Shown: positions 44,600-55,329 of the stretch, piece by piece
How the letters are laid out: the number at the start of each line of letters is the position of its first letter
Numbering within the stretch: the first letter of the stretch is position 1
DNA from: Nemertoderma westbladi
Lineage: Eukaryota > Xenacoelomorpha > Nemertodermatida > Nemertodermatidae
Length of the DNA stretch: 64,000 bases
NCBI GenBank assembly: GCA_032718475.1
Contig: JAUCBJ010006456.1
Span: 22,430-86,429 of the forward strand
Reading direction: 5' to 3'
Made by a program: the position numbers and the translations under genes
Notes under the pieces: generated by a model
Databases searched by the model: none
The model's input: only the letters and a program-made list of their open reading frames with translations
Told to the model about the DNA's origin: nothing

Positions 44600-45560
44600 G
44601 CTGAAAGTATCACAATCAGTTGCGCTGTATTCATAGATCTCCAAAAAGCCTTTGACACTATAGACCACAAGACTTTAATAGCCAAACTTGAATCATACGG
44701 TGTGAGAGCCCCCCCCCCCCCCCCCCCCCCCTTCAACTGCTATCCAGTTTCCTCTCAAACAGATTTCAGTCGTTTCTTACATCATCTCTATACCTTTTCT
44801 ATTACCCATAAACAGCGATCTCTCCCAAAGTTCAGGTCCTGTCTCCACTCATCTTCTTAGTGTTTATCAACGATCTCCCTAAGGTAACATCCCTTATAAG
44901 TCTGTTCGCAGATGACACACTTTACTCTCCACGCATTCAAATAAATTAGTTTTATAAATAACGAACTATCTAAACTTTCCGATTGGCTGACTGACAACAA
45001 ACACCAAGTAAATCTAAAAAAACGGAATATATACTATTTTTTCAAATACACCTATCAATCGAACTACTTTACCTGATAAGTCAGTATTTATAACACACCA
45101 AATAGCTAGTACCACCTCCATTAAATTGTTAGGTGTTTGGGTCGACTCAAAATTAAACTTGAATTCTCATATGTCGTACATTCTCAATAAAGTATCAAAA
45201 ACTTGCGTCATTTTTATCAACTCCGTCACATATTTCATTTACATGTTCTCCAATTACTTTAATTCTCTGGAGCAGTGTTCCCGTATCATCGATCAATCCC
45301 TTAAAAATACTAAGATTAATAAGCTTCTACGGCGCATCACTTTTACACACTACCGCACGTGTGTTACCTCAATATACAAACAATGAACTTATTCTCCCAC
45401 TAAAACAGCTGTATGAACTATATATATCTTTATGGACGAATTCCACACCTAAAACATACACCCTTGCTGGCTCAGACCTGCACAGCTATTCCAACGGCGC
45501 ACCTCGGTTCACAATTAGACCTACGTCATTCATTCTGCAACGTCTCCTTTCCTCTCTCTA
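44600..45560 (+). pseudogene. Decayed CR1/L2-like LINE reverse transcriptase
   Basis: Segments in several frames read AVFIDLQKAFDTIDHKTLIAKLESYGV (RT motif A), LFADDTL (near 44905, catalytic), LSDWLTDNKHQVNLKKTEYILF, IKLLGVWVDSKLNLNSHMSYILNKVSK and TKINKLLRRITFTHYRTC. This is the RT and thumb order of CR1/L2-type LINEs and differs from the family at 23-28 kb. A 23-bp C run (44709-44731) is embedded in the domain, and frameshifts are many. Confidence 0.75.
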
Positions 45561-45599
45561 ATGAATCTAATATCATCACAACGATCATGGAGTTTTAGA

Positions 45600-46279
45600 G
45601 GCCCAAACGATCATGGAGCTTCAGAGGCCTACGCATCTGGATATTAGTTCGGTTAGAGATTAGGGATAAGATAATGGAGACGATTATTCATTTCATGTTG
45701 TTACTAATATTATCTATTTATAAATTTATAATTATATTTATATGAACTAACTAAGTTTCAGTAAATTTGACAAAATTCCAGTGTTAACTTGTAGGCCTAC
45801 CAGAGTATCTCTCCATAAACAAATTATAATTAACCTTTTACACCCATGTTCTTTTTAAATATTTACCAATACGGCACAATTTTAAGATAAGGTGAAAGTC
45901 AACGACAATATTTTCCACTGATTGCAGACAAGACCACACCCTTATCTTTCACTCATTTTGTCTCGCCCTCATCCTACCCACCCTAGCAGCACTAGCTCAG
46001 CTATTAGTTAGGTGTCCATCTCAACAAACTTTTTTGTATTCAGTATAATATGTATTGTTTTGGTTTGTGGAGGATATTAATAAATTCAATTCAATTCAAT
46101 TCAATTAGGGCAGACAAACTGTAAGCAGTTAAATGGCTTGGTGGTATATTGGTATAGCTGGGTTGTTTCTAACCATATTTGTACCATATGGTTTATCCCA
46201 TTGTACCATATGATTGATGTATATAAATAAGAGAAAGCTGCTAATAAAGGTTAAAATAATAATTATACAAGTTACTCAC
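45600..46279. other. Intron, no gene; (ATTCA)n repeat
   Basis: AATTC repeated five times lies at about 46084-46107 and a short TCATGGAG duplication near 45586-45620. This is probably the 3' UTR and tail of the preceding LINE relic. Confidence 0.5.
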
Positions 46280-46330
46280 TTGTGGAAACATCAGCGGTTG
46301 TTGAGGGCATTGTTGAGGTGGATTCTGAAC
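46280..46330 (-). CDS. 51-nt Thr-rich mini-exon
   Basis: The acceptor is TTTTAG and the donor GTGAGT. In phase 1-1 it encodes SESTSTMPSTTADVST. Confidence 0.65.
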
Positions 46331-46703
46331 CTAAAACAAAATTAAAACATTATATTTATAAAAATCTCTAAAATAACTGTTAAACAATGTGTGTAAACAC
46401 TGGTTTTAATAACAATGATTGTTATTAAATCCAGTGTTATCTAACAATTCTGATATTTTTGTATTTTCGAAAAAATGTGACAACTTGATTTTGTGCCCTA
46501 GTGCACCCACTGGAAAAACAGACGAAATAATAATGGCACCAATGAGCTCAGCTGAATTGGTAAATGAACTGGTATAATTCATACATTTTTCTTGAATTGA
46601 AGGGGTCAAAATTGCTCCTCCTGACCCGAAAATTTTACCATGGAAAATAGCCTGTCTGGATGGATAGGGTTAAAGCTTCAAGTAGTTGCACAAGTTTACT
46701 CAC

Positions 46704-46754
46704 TTTTAGGAGCATCAGAGGTTGTTGAGATCATTGTTGTAGTAGATTCTGTAC
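46704..46754 (-). CDS. 51-nt Thr-rich mini-exon
   Basis: The acceptor is TTTTAG and the donor GTGAGT. In phase 1-1 it encodes TESTTTMISTTSDAPK, similar to the exon at 46280. Confidence 0.6.
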
Positions 46755-47987
46755 CTAAAACAAAATAAATGAATGATAATAATTTAATAATAATATAATA
46801 ATAATAATAAAATAATTTAACGATAATAATAATTTAGAATTTTTTTAGATCTTGGCTCAGAAATTACAAATTTGATGGTATAAGAGTTTTCGAGGTCGCT
46901 GATAACGACAAAGGTTGGTACTGGTAGGTAGGCCTTCTTTGAAGGTACACACACTGGTTTTCGAGGTCGCAGATCACGATGAAACAAGTTATAAATATTT
47001 TTGGATATGCAAACCATATTTGGTGCCATTCTGGTGCCCCAGAACGAAAAGTACAAGAAGCAAAAAATTACAAACTGTTAAATTTTACTTTTGGTTTGGT
47101 AATTCTGAAGCTATACTGGTTTTCAAAGCCGCTGATCACGTTACAACTCGTTAAAAAATTTTCGTGGTAACGCAACTACTATTTTTGGTACTTGTCTGGT
47201 GGGATGAAAAATACAAGTAGCATAAAATTTCAAAAGGTAAAAATCGAATTTGTTTTTATAATAAGATATTTTTGAGTGTCATATATTCGTGATCAGCGTC
47301 CCAGAAAACCCATAATGTCTAAAAATCAGGTTGACTTGTTAATTATTTTTGATTAACAAATTTGAGCTACCTGTAGGCCCACTTGTATTTTTTGTGCCGC
47401 GGATTGACACAAATCCAAAAATGCAATCAACAAGGTACGATATATTTCAGTATCATATTCGTGATCAGCATCCAAAAAACCCATAATGGTCATAAAATTT
47501 ATTTGATTTTGATGTGATTTTTCATTATCATATTTGCACTACTTTTTTTTTTCATAGCCCAGGGGGCTCAAAATTACCAAATAATAAGTAAAATAAATTA
47601 ATTTTAGTGAGCCATAAAAACTTATTAATTTTTTAGCACGAAAAATACTGGAAATGGGTGCCAGAAAGGGACAGAAAGGGAAAAACATCATAACCATGTA
47701 AATGGTGTTTTCTCTGTTGGATAGCCCATTAAATTTTAGGAAAGTCACGAAGTCTCGGTTTTTCCAACAAACCAGACTCATACGGATGAATTACAAAAAA
47801 ATATATAAAATGACCCCCCCCCCCCCTCCTTGGCCAAATAGGGTTAATATTAAAGGAAATAATAATTACTTTTTACATGGGAATATTTAAATTTTTTCAG
47901 TATATTCTCGAGGCAATTTATATACCAAGCGCCATCGAGGTATTAATAGCGAGGTTAAAGTTTAAAATTGTTGCGCAAGTTACTCAC
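46755..47987. other. Intron with degenerate ~200-bp repeat
   Basis: Words such as TTTTCGAGGTCGCNGATNACGA, GCTGATCACG and GTGATCAGCGTCC recur near 46885, 46955, 47130, 47290 and 47460, with TTTTGGTGCC-like partners. This suggests an old tandem repeat. A 13-bp C run lies at 47814-47826. There is no gene. Confidence 0.45.
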
Positions 47988-48029
47988 TTGTAGTAGGAAC
48001 ATCAGCTGTTGTTGTAGCAGCATGTGAGC
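47988..48029 (-). CDS. 42-nt Thr-rich mini-exon
   Basis: The acceptor is TTTTAG-like (GCTTTAG) and the donor GTGAGT. In phase 1-1 it encodes SHAATTTADVPTT. Confidence 0.6.
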
Positions 48030-48139
48030 CTAAAGCAAAATTAATTAATGATAATTATCAATTTTCATTATAAATAAATAATTATAAATATATTTACGTT
48101 CAATAAATCCATGATCCTCTATTTACGACGGATACTGTA

Positions 48140-48805
48140 ACAATTGTAATAATTAACATTAATCCGCGTTTTACACCCCTTCCCAGATCCATTAAATCTT
48201 GGTAATTAACGTAAATCTGTGTTTTACACCCCTCCCCGGATCCAGTAATACTTTGGAATTAAAGTAAATCCGTGTTTTACACCCCTTCCCGGATCCAGTA
48301 ACACTTTGGAATTAACGTAAATCCGTGTTTTACACTCCATCCCGGATTCACAAAATATATGATTCCGCGTTTTACACCCCTTCCCGGATCCATTAAAACA
48401 TTGTAATTAACGTAAACCGTGTTTTACACCCCTTCCCGGATCCATTACAACATGGTAGTTAACGTAAATCCATGTTTTACACCACTTCCTGGATCCAGTA
48501 ACACTTTGGAATTAACGTAAATCCGTGTTTTACACCATTTCCCGGATCCATTAAAACTTGGTAATTAACGTAAGTCCGTGTTTTACACCCCTTCCAGGAT
48601 CCAATAACACTTTGGAATTAAACGTAAATCCGTGTTTTACACTCCATCCCGGATTCACAAAATATATGAATCCGCGTTTTACACTTCAATACAAATTGCG
48701 TATTTCAGAATCCGCATATTACACTCAGTTACGGATTGTATGTAAATCCGGATCCGCCTTTTGCACTCGCAAATCCGGATCCGGATCCGCGTTTTACACC
48801 TACCC
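48140..48805. repeat. 54-bp satellite with GGATCC core
   Basis: About twelve copies of a unit read TTAACGTAAATCCGTGTTTT then ACACCCCTTCCCGGATCCA and a variable AACACTTTGGAA end. The copies are diverged, with several shortened toward 48700-48800. It lies between two host exons. Confidence 0.9.
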
Positions 48806-48877
48806 CAATAATATTCATAATTGAATCTTAACAAATAAAGCCATTTATAACTTAAAATTGTTGCACAAGTTACTCAC

Positions 48878-48919
48878 TTGTAGTAGGAAAATCAGTTGTT
48901 GTTGTAGCAGCTTCTGAGC
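48878..48919 (-). CDS. 42-nt Thr-rich mini-exon (unit 1 of 3)
   Basis: The exon encodes SEAATTTTDFPTT in phase 1-1, with acceptor TTTTAG and donor GTGAGT. It belongs to a second, separate three-unit tandem array with a 152-bp period. Confidence 0.7.
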
Positions 48920-49029
48920 CTAAAACAAAATTAATGAATGATAATTATGAATCTCTACAATATTAATCATATTTGAATCTTAACAACTAATGCCATTTAA
49001 AACTTAAAATTGTTGCACAAGTTACTCAC

Positions 49030-49071
49030 TTGTAGTAGGAAAATCAGTTGTTGTTGTAGCAGCTTCTGAGC
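49030..49071 (-). CDS. 42-nt Thr-rich mini-exon (unit 2 of 3)
   Basis: It is nearly identical to the exon at 48878, exactly 152 bp away, including intron sequence. Confidence 0.7.
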
Positions 49072-49181
49072 CTAAAACAAAATTAATGAATGATAATTAT
49101 GAATCTCTACAATATTAATCATATTTGAATCTTAACAACTAATGCCATTTAAAACTTAAAATTGTTTCACAAGTTACTCAC

Positions 49182-49223
49182 TTGTAGTAGGAAAATCAGT
49201 TGTTGTTGTAGCAGCTTCTGAGC
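49182..49223 (-). CDS. 42-nt Thr-rich mini-exon (unit 3 of 3)
   Basis: It is nearly identical to the exon at 49030, 152 bp away. Intron similarity ends shortly beyond its acceptor. Confidence 0.7.
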
Positions 49224-50959
49224 CTAAAACAAAATTCAAAGTGCTATAAATCCCATAAAATACATCAATATATTATTGATTACATGCGCGATAATCTTTA
49301 ACTTCATATTAATCAATTAATTTGGGATCCTTCTCAGTAAGAGATATCCTACCGCCTACAAATCTACTAATATGAAGCTATAGAATATTCCCTACTGAAA
49401 AGTCCAGTAGTATAACGCTTATACCGCTAATAACGATGTATCTTACCGTAAGATCTAGTAATGTATACGGGCTCGTACAGTATCTGGTAATAAATCGAAG
49501 TCCAGGGTGTCTAAATAAACAGATACAAGTACGCGAACAACTACTGGCGAGGAGCAGAGCCTGGTGTCTATTCTAAGTACGTGAGCGATTCAAATGCCCG
49601 ACGAACTAGACAAAAGGATGCCTGTCCTCTAACCGGTGAGGCAGATGTACAGTCTACGGTGACAGACCAAACTCACGGGAAAATAATCCCCATGCAGCGA
49701 ATCCTAACTATCGTAAACTTGCCGCGGTGTGATTTATATGGTTTATATACGAGCTAGTGGATTAACAGACTAGCGTAACAATACTGACCGTACTAAATCA
49801 GTCTAAAGGGGGTCGTGCCTAAAGTAACTATACTGTTGTCAGGAAAAAACAGTCTAATAAGTAAATACTCCTTCCTTGCCGTAACTAAATATCAGATCCT
49901 AAATTTACAAACTACGAATAGTAAATTACAAATAGATTCTGCCTGAGAGTAACCTAAAGTAAGCTATAACTAGTAGAGCTCTAAGGGTACATATGTTTTA
50001 GGGCGTGTGTGTGTGGGTGTGTTACAAATAAAACAATTTTGGTGTACTCCATTGTACTAGGTTTTAGTGATTTTCTGACCGAAACAATACCGTGCGCTAG
50101 CTACGAAAATAAGCTAGTCGCGCTCTGTAGGGCTTTATACTTACAAAATGACATCAAAGCTCTCTCCTTCCTATCCACAACTCAACCGGGCAATTACGGT
50201 GTTAGTAACTACACCCGTGATCGGCACAAATACCAGATTCTGGTTGTAAGATAAGAAATAGGGGTTAATTGCTACCGTACTGTTAGCTGATCTGGTATAC
50301 AATTTGATTCTAGAATTTTGTTGCTACGGTGGTTAGCAGCAATACCTATCAGTACGTGGCAAGGCGCGGTAGGATATTAATAAACCTCCCTAGGCCAAGC
50401 GAGTGCCGGTAGCAGAAATACTCCTTGCCTGATCAAATAACGTGGGTTCAGGCAGGGGGGGGGGGGGGGGGGTACTAATGTATAAACTACAAAGCAAACC
50501 GGTACCGAACTGTCAGTATTGCGAGTCACTAAATTATGGAACATATGCTGTCTGTACCTAATATGTACTCGCGTACTGACGAACAGCAATAGTTCACACC
50601 TGTAGGGAATGCAGGTTAATCCGGGGACTTGTAGTACTGGTTCCTGTCTGAATCTAGCTATTTGATCCTAAATTTTGCGGCATCCCAGGACGGCGTCACG
50701 CTTACCCTGATCTATAGGTCTTACGGCGGGCAAGGGCGTCAAACAAAGTCTTACCTTCCTCTGAATCGGGCGCTGCATGGCAAAGGTGGAGTATTTCGAA
50801 GGGGCGAATGGGGTGCGCAGGCTAATCTAATGTGTGGGCGCTAGCGTGTTGTGGACATCTTCCCTGCGTTGCTGACTGCCTAGCGGTCTAGGCAGCCATC
50901 CTCCAAATGCTTGGCTGTCCCAGTGGTGGGCAAATAGAAATATACATGTTCAAAGTTTA
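49224..50959. other. Unassigned, possible retroelement LTR or leader
   Basis: The composition differs from the AT-rich introns, with many short CTAGT, TAGTAA and TACGG words and no coding frame above 81 aa. An 18-bp G run lies at 50455-50472 and a GCCTAGCGGTCTAGGC hairpin near 50878. It ends where the direct repeat at 50960 starts, so it may belong to that element or to an older one. Confidence 0.35.
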
Positions 50960-51260
50960 CAGTATATTTTACGTAATTTACAAAAGATTTATTTACTAGT
51001 TAACATTAGTGATAACTAATGAATGGAGAAATGTTAGAAATAACAAGGTGATAACCGTAGGCAAACCAGCCCTTATATAGCAAATCTGGGACATAGAATC
51101 CGCTAGAACCTTCCAGAGCATTCCATGGCCTCACATTGGAGCAATAAGATGTTCTATGCCCTATGATTGGCCCAACTCATCGTTCCACATGTTGTACGCA
51201 TGTCATTGGCTTATCTAATTTAATCAAAGTGAAATAAAATAGCCCAAAAATGCAAATTCA

Positions 51261-51335
51261 CGACAGGGATTCGAACTCGTAACCTAGTTGTAATGTAACC
51301 AATGCCTTAACCATCTGACCACTGCGCCAATAGAG
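51261..51335 (-). other. tRNA-like segment in the direct repeat
   Basis: On the minus strand TGGCGCAGTGGTCAGATGG (box-A-like) and GAGTTCGAATCCC (box-B-like) are at tRNA spacing. The acceptor ends do not pair, so it is tRNA-derived and not a working tRNA. The partner copy is at 55630-55705. Confidence 0.55.
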
Positions 51336-51366
51336 TTACCTATGGGTTTATGTGTACCAATATGAA

Positions 51367-51561
51367 TAGATATGAATATCGGATTTGGTGACGGGGCGGG
51401 TCTGCGCGGTGTTGGGCTGGCAGACGAATTTTAACTCTTTGTTGTTTCCCATTGTCAGTGCTGTTTTTGTGTTGCTTTGTTCGTTAATTGTATTATGTCA
51501 TGTATTTTATTATTATTATTATTTAAATGTGCATTAAAAAAAAAGCTATTATTATATGAAT
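51367..51561 (+). mobile_element. 195-bp insertion with LINE-like tail
   Basis: The segment absent from the partner repeat is bounded by TATGAATAG on both sides, a 9-10-bp target duplication. It starts with GC-rich sequence and ends in (ATT)n then A9. That pattern fits a 5'-truncated LINE or SINE tail. Confidence 0.65.
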
Positions 51562-51661
51562 AGGCATATTACATTACTGTAATTTAATCAAAATGCTTCG
51601 GATTTTAGAAAGTTTTTACGTTAAGCTACAAATGCTACCTTATAGTGAAATAATCCATCAC

Positions 51662-52050
51662 CGCTCCATGAAAACAGTAAGTAAGACTGTTTTCACCAAT
51701 CAAAATACAAACTATTTACAAATATTTCTTAGGTCTAGTAGTGGGGCCTAAAAATCAAAATAATCACTATCTAATTATTGCATACTTATTATTGCAGGTA
51801 TGGCGTAAATACAATCTATCATACATACAAAATACAAATTTACCAATTAACTTTAGTGCATAAAATACAAAAAAAAGAGGGCTTTCGGTTATCAAAGTAA
51901 ACAAATTAAACAAATTAGTACAAATCAAAACAAATAATTTCAAAACTTTCAATAATCTTTTATATATTACAAATATACAAAATAAATTTTCCAAATTAAA
52001 TCAGTCTAAATATAAACAAACATAATGCGCTAATAATTTCCAAATAAGTC
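51662..52050. other. AT-rich stretch, no gene
   Basis: This has high A+T with many AAATACAAA words, between the LTR-like repeat and the first ORF of the element. I recognise no structure. Confidence 0.4.
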
Positions 52051-52125
52051 TTAAAGTGTCCTCCTGACGATCTCAATAGTTCGTCCTACTGGTCTGGATA
52101 TCTTCTCCTGAGCACTGATTGCTAA

Positions 52126-52320
52126 CGGTAGGCTCGCAAGCCTTCCTTCTCTACCTCGCTCCTCCAAACCCAACATCCAAACACAATATCCAATATAATA
52201 TCCAAATATAAATATCCAAATATAATATCCAAATATAAATATCCAAATATAATATCCAATATAATATCCAATCGGTAGGCTTGCAAGCCTTCCTTCCTTC
52301 ATCTCGCTCTCCTAATCCTT
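52126..52320. repeat. ATATCCAA tandem repeat between 39-bp direct repeats
   Basis: Two copies of a GGTAGGCTCGCAAGCCTTCC-containing block, followed by CTCGCTCC, flank an array of AATATCCAAATATA units at 52183-52275. On the minus strand this encodes a Gly-Tyr-Tyr-Ile repeat. Confidence 0.8.
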
Positions 52321-52389
52321 TGTCGAACGGGCTCGTCCACGCCCTCTAAGACGATTGGGTGGTGGTCGGGATCAAACTGGACTCGGACT

Positions 52390-53340
52390 TCAGCGTCGAG
52401 CTGTTGGTGGTTCTACAACGCTAGGAAAGGGGACGACGGGAGTCTCATACATCCGTCGTGCGCTCAGTCCTCTAAGTCCTCGTCCGATTCCAATCGTTTG
52501 CTTCGTAGCATCGGACCGAGTCTCTACAACGCTAGGAGGAAGTCTAAGGGGTGGGACCGTTCCGTCCACTGACACCTCGCTCTCTGACGTTGTCTGAATT
52601 CTCATAGGTTCTGATAAAGCATATCCTGTCCCTCCGCGTGGTTCTCTAGGAATGGAAACCGTGCCCCGAGTCATCCGGATTTGTGACTTCGATGTCGTCC
52701 TCTCGGCGACATTGACTACTTTCTTTATTTCCTGTCCGGCTTTCTGGGCTCTGAGTATATGAAGTTGTGGATCTTTCTGTGGGAGACACGTCTTTTCGCC
52801 CAACAGTGTGGCTCTGAAGCCAGTCTCACGCAAAACGTCCGCCTCATCTAGAATACACGAGGTTACGCGTTTGTGATAAAATGCGCTCAGGCATGCCCAA
52901 GCTATCGAATGCCAGGCTCCTCGATTCTGCTGTTCGACTCGCAATTTGTCGAATTCCCCGGCGGTAATCTTATTCACCACAGTCTGAAAGTTCCATGTGT
53001 TCTTATTGTCAGGGTGTACCTGTAGAAAGTAGTCCCTAACAACTTTAAATCCGCTATCCAACGGCAATATATCTAGCACCTCCAAAAGTTCATCGTATTG
53101 AGGCATAGCTGATACGTATCCTTCTTTCGACATTATGAGAGGGTTTACGGCCCAAAATCCCAAATGCGCTCTGATGGGGAAACGGCATCGCTGTGTCGAC
53201 ACATGCTCGTCTGCTAGATTCTCCCAATGGTCGAATAGCTGTCTAACGATTTTAACTGACATATGCTCATAGGGAATGTCCCTAAGTTGGCACTCTGATG
53301 CCCTATGACCTTTAATATTGCAATACGTGCACTGCGCCAC
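52390..53340 (-). CDS. CCHC zinc-knuckle ORF of the retroelement
   Basis: This 316-aa frame starts AQCTYCNIKGHRASEC, a canonical C-x2-C-x4-H-x4-C knuckle. Just upstream in the same minus-strand frame, across a stop, is another knuckle (CGRCGATGHHAKKC, near 53440-53480) and CNWCGDQC between them. The remainder (residues about 25-200) is a globular region I do not recognise, then a Ser/Thr/Pro-rich tail. Zinc knuckles bind nucleic acid in gag proteins. Whether the rest is gag is uncertain. Confidence 0.5.
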   Translation of the reverse strand: MAQCTYCNIKGHRASECQLRDIPYEHMSVKIVRQLFDHWENLADEHVSTQRCRFPIRAHLGFWAVNPLIMSKEGYVSAMPQYDELLEVLDILPLDSGFKVVRDYFLQVHPDNKNTWNFQTVVNKITAGEFDKLRVEQQNRGAWHSIAWACLSAFYHKRVTSCILDEADVLRETGFRATLLGEKTCLPQKDPQLHILRAQKAGQEIKKVVNVAERTTSKSQIRMTRGTVSIPREPRGGTGYALSEPMRIQTTSESEVSVDGTVPPLRLPPSVVETRSDATKQTIGIGRGLRGLSARRMYETPVVPFPSVVEPPTARR

Positions 53341-53487
53341 GAAATGCCATCAAGTGTAGAAAGTGTGTGAACATTGATCCCCGCACCAGTTGCACACTAA
53401 GTCCGGTAGAGATATATGTTTCGCTCCGCATTTCTTTGCGTGGTGGCCAGTTGCCCCGCATCTGCCACAAATGGTGTTGGCAGGATA

Positions 53488-53817
53488 TCAAACTCGCTCA
53501 TAGATGAGGTCTCCGATGGGGCGAGCGCTACCGTCCACGTGATAATTCTCATCATCCAGGTCAGTCGGTATGTTCATCTCCGTAGGTTGTACACAAACCA
53601 TGGCATCGCTTTTCTCTAACTCGCGTATTTCAGTTCGCGTCTTCCTCGGAAGGTTCTCTTCTATCTCTATGAGTTGCCGCAATGGTTCGTCTATTATCGC
53701 GAACTCGGTCGGATCCACATCGTCATGATGGGCAGTAGGCTCGCGAGCTTTCCAGGATCCTTCCGGGCCTTTGAATTCCGCGTGGCGTTCCCAGTCGTAG
53801 GGTACTAACATCAACAT
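53488..53817 (-). pseudogene. Unrecognised ORF upstream of the zinc knuckles
   Basis: This is a 109-aa acidic frame with no named motif, open to a TGA just before the first zinc knuckle. It is probably the N-terminal neighbour of the knuckles in one broken protein. Confidence 0.35.
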
Positions 53818-53934
53818 CGATGGTCTGTCGACTAGGCTTCCCGCGTGAGTGAGATAAACGACCCTGAAAACGCTAAGTCTCGCTCGTGTGACAACTTCGC
53901 AGTGCGCATCGGTGTTATAAAAAGGTTGGAGAAA

Positions 53935-54591
53935 TCAGCGGAATACATCAGTATGCGTCCTTACTCTGTCGTAAATGGTATGTCCTTCACCGAGACATAA
54001 CGGATGTCGCTTTAGAGTCCTAGACACTACATCAGCGATGAAGCAAATGTTCACCGAAGATTCTATCGCCAAATAGTATTGCAAGATTATTCGTGGAGGT
54101 GAGGTAATCGCCCAGTACACGCAACCTCGCCACTTCAACTGTGACTCGAACTCGTTTATGCCGGGGGTATCTCCCTCACCGTATACGTCCGTGTATTTGC
54201 TCCTCTTACTCTCTTTATAATCCCAACTAAACATTAGGTATGAGATATAACCCGTTCCAGTTTATAGCGTGTTATACTCCCTAAAATATCCTTGTTCAAT
54301 AGCCCAAAGCAACAATAGTCTAGTATCCACGTATGGCGTAGACAATCGATCCTCCTCCTCGGGCATTCCTGCGAAATCGCTAATGAGGTCATCCCTTATG
54401 CCGGATCCGATCTTGACGATACTCTTATCAAGTACAACGTCTCGCACGGCCTTTGGCAACAGCCTAGCTTCTATGCTACAAGCCAGGCCCATGGATTTAA
54501 CTATCCATTTTATCATCGTGTGTCTTTGCGTCGTTCCTTCCGGCATAGGCATCTTTCTATCGCTCCTCTGTCGGCTGAAGACATGTAACAC
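53935..54591 (-). pseudogene. Possible DEDD 3'-5' exonuclease-like region (two ORFs)
   Basis: Two minus-strand frames (54262-54591 and 53935-54234) may form one broken unit. The first reads LPKAVRDVVLDKSIVKIGSGIRDDLISDF then VDTRLLLLWA. This resembles the Exo II block of WRN/RNase-D-type exonucleases, where the Asp of GxGIxxD binds metal, followed by the D-x-R-L segment. I cannot see a clear Exo I or the Y-x3-D of Exo III. Exonuclease identity is a hypothesis, and the relation to the surrounding retroelement is unknown. Confidence 0.3.
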
Positions 54592-54660
54592 TCCATCGAT
54601 AGGGCTCGAATTTGTATGGTCTTTGAAGTGAGGCTTTGCTGATGGCTTCCTCCTTCATTA

Positions 54661-55272
54661 TCATAAAACATATATCCATTCTCCTACGTGTTTGAGTCGT
54701 ACATGTGCGTCCAGTATCATAGCGCGCTGTAACTCATGGTGTTGCGGTATGATGATAGGATATCTGAAGTCAAGTGCAAAGTCAATGTTTTGGAGTCTGG
54801 ACTTGTGACAAAGTAAGCCCCTATAGATAATCGGACTCCAACTCAAAATCGGTGAAGACTTGATCTGTTTACCATGATTGATCGCTGTGAACTCTCGTGC
54901 GAAATATCGCAATTTATAATGTCTGATAATATCAACTTCGCAAAGACCAACTTCCTCTAAGGTAAGTCTTCTAGGAAAGTCGCGTTTGCCTCTGGCATAT
55001 TGTCTCAAACGTTTGAGCCATGCTAACTTGCGGCACGCGTCAGTCCATGATCTAGTTAGGTTTAATATCCTGTCAACGTAAGTGTTAGTGACGTCATCAG
55101 GTAAGGTATAATCGAAATGTGGATACTTGTTCGGACTTGGTAGGCCCACGGGCCTTGCGGTAGGTGTCTCCCTTTGTGTAATAGGTTTGTCTAAGTCCCC
55201 AAGTGATTCAATCTCCACGGTCTTACCTTTACCGTCCGCACTCAGTGAATTGACTGGCAGTAACGGTTTCAA
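54661..55272 (-). pseudogene. BEL/Pao-like integrase zinc-binding fragment
   Basis: This 203-aa frame has WTDACRKLAWLKRLRQY, LTLEEVGLCEVDIIRHYKLRYFARE, SPILSWSPIIYRGLLCHKSRL, then YPIIIPQHHELQRAMILDAHVRLKHVG. This is the pattern just before the integrase core in BEL/Pao pol: a glycine-rich strand, then the H-x-H zinc-binding site. The integrase core does not follow, so the polyprotein is cut off. Confidence 0.6.
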
Positions 55273-55329
55273 CTCTACAGTACTAGTGTGTTCCTGTGAG
55301 CTCGTAAGCTTCCTAACCTTTACAGTTTC

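Larger units (their letters stand above)
50960..51660 (-). repeat. Direct repeat (LTR-like), 3' in element sense, with insertion
   Basis: It matches 55330-55835 in two blocks, interrupted at 51367-51561. The few mismatches suggest that the pair is not ancient. Confidence 0.75.

Noticed and set aside
50009-50254. 81-aa plus-strand ORF
   Set aside because: It has no recognisable motif and lies in sequence of unknown nature without splice or promoter evidence.
51261-51335. Functional tRNA gene on the minus strand
   Set aside because: Box A and box B are present but the acceptor arms do not pair and the T arm is incomplete; it is tRNA-derived. The same applies to 55630-55705.
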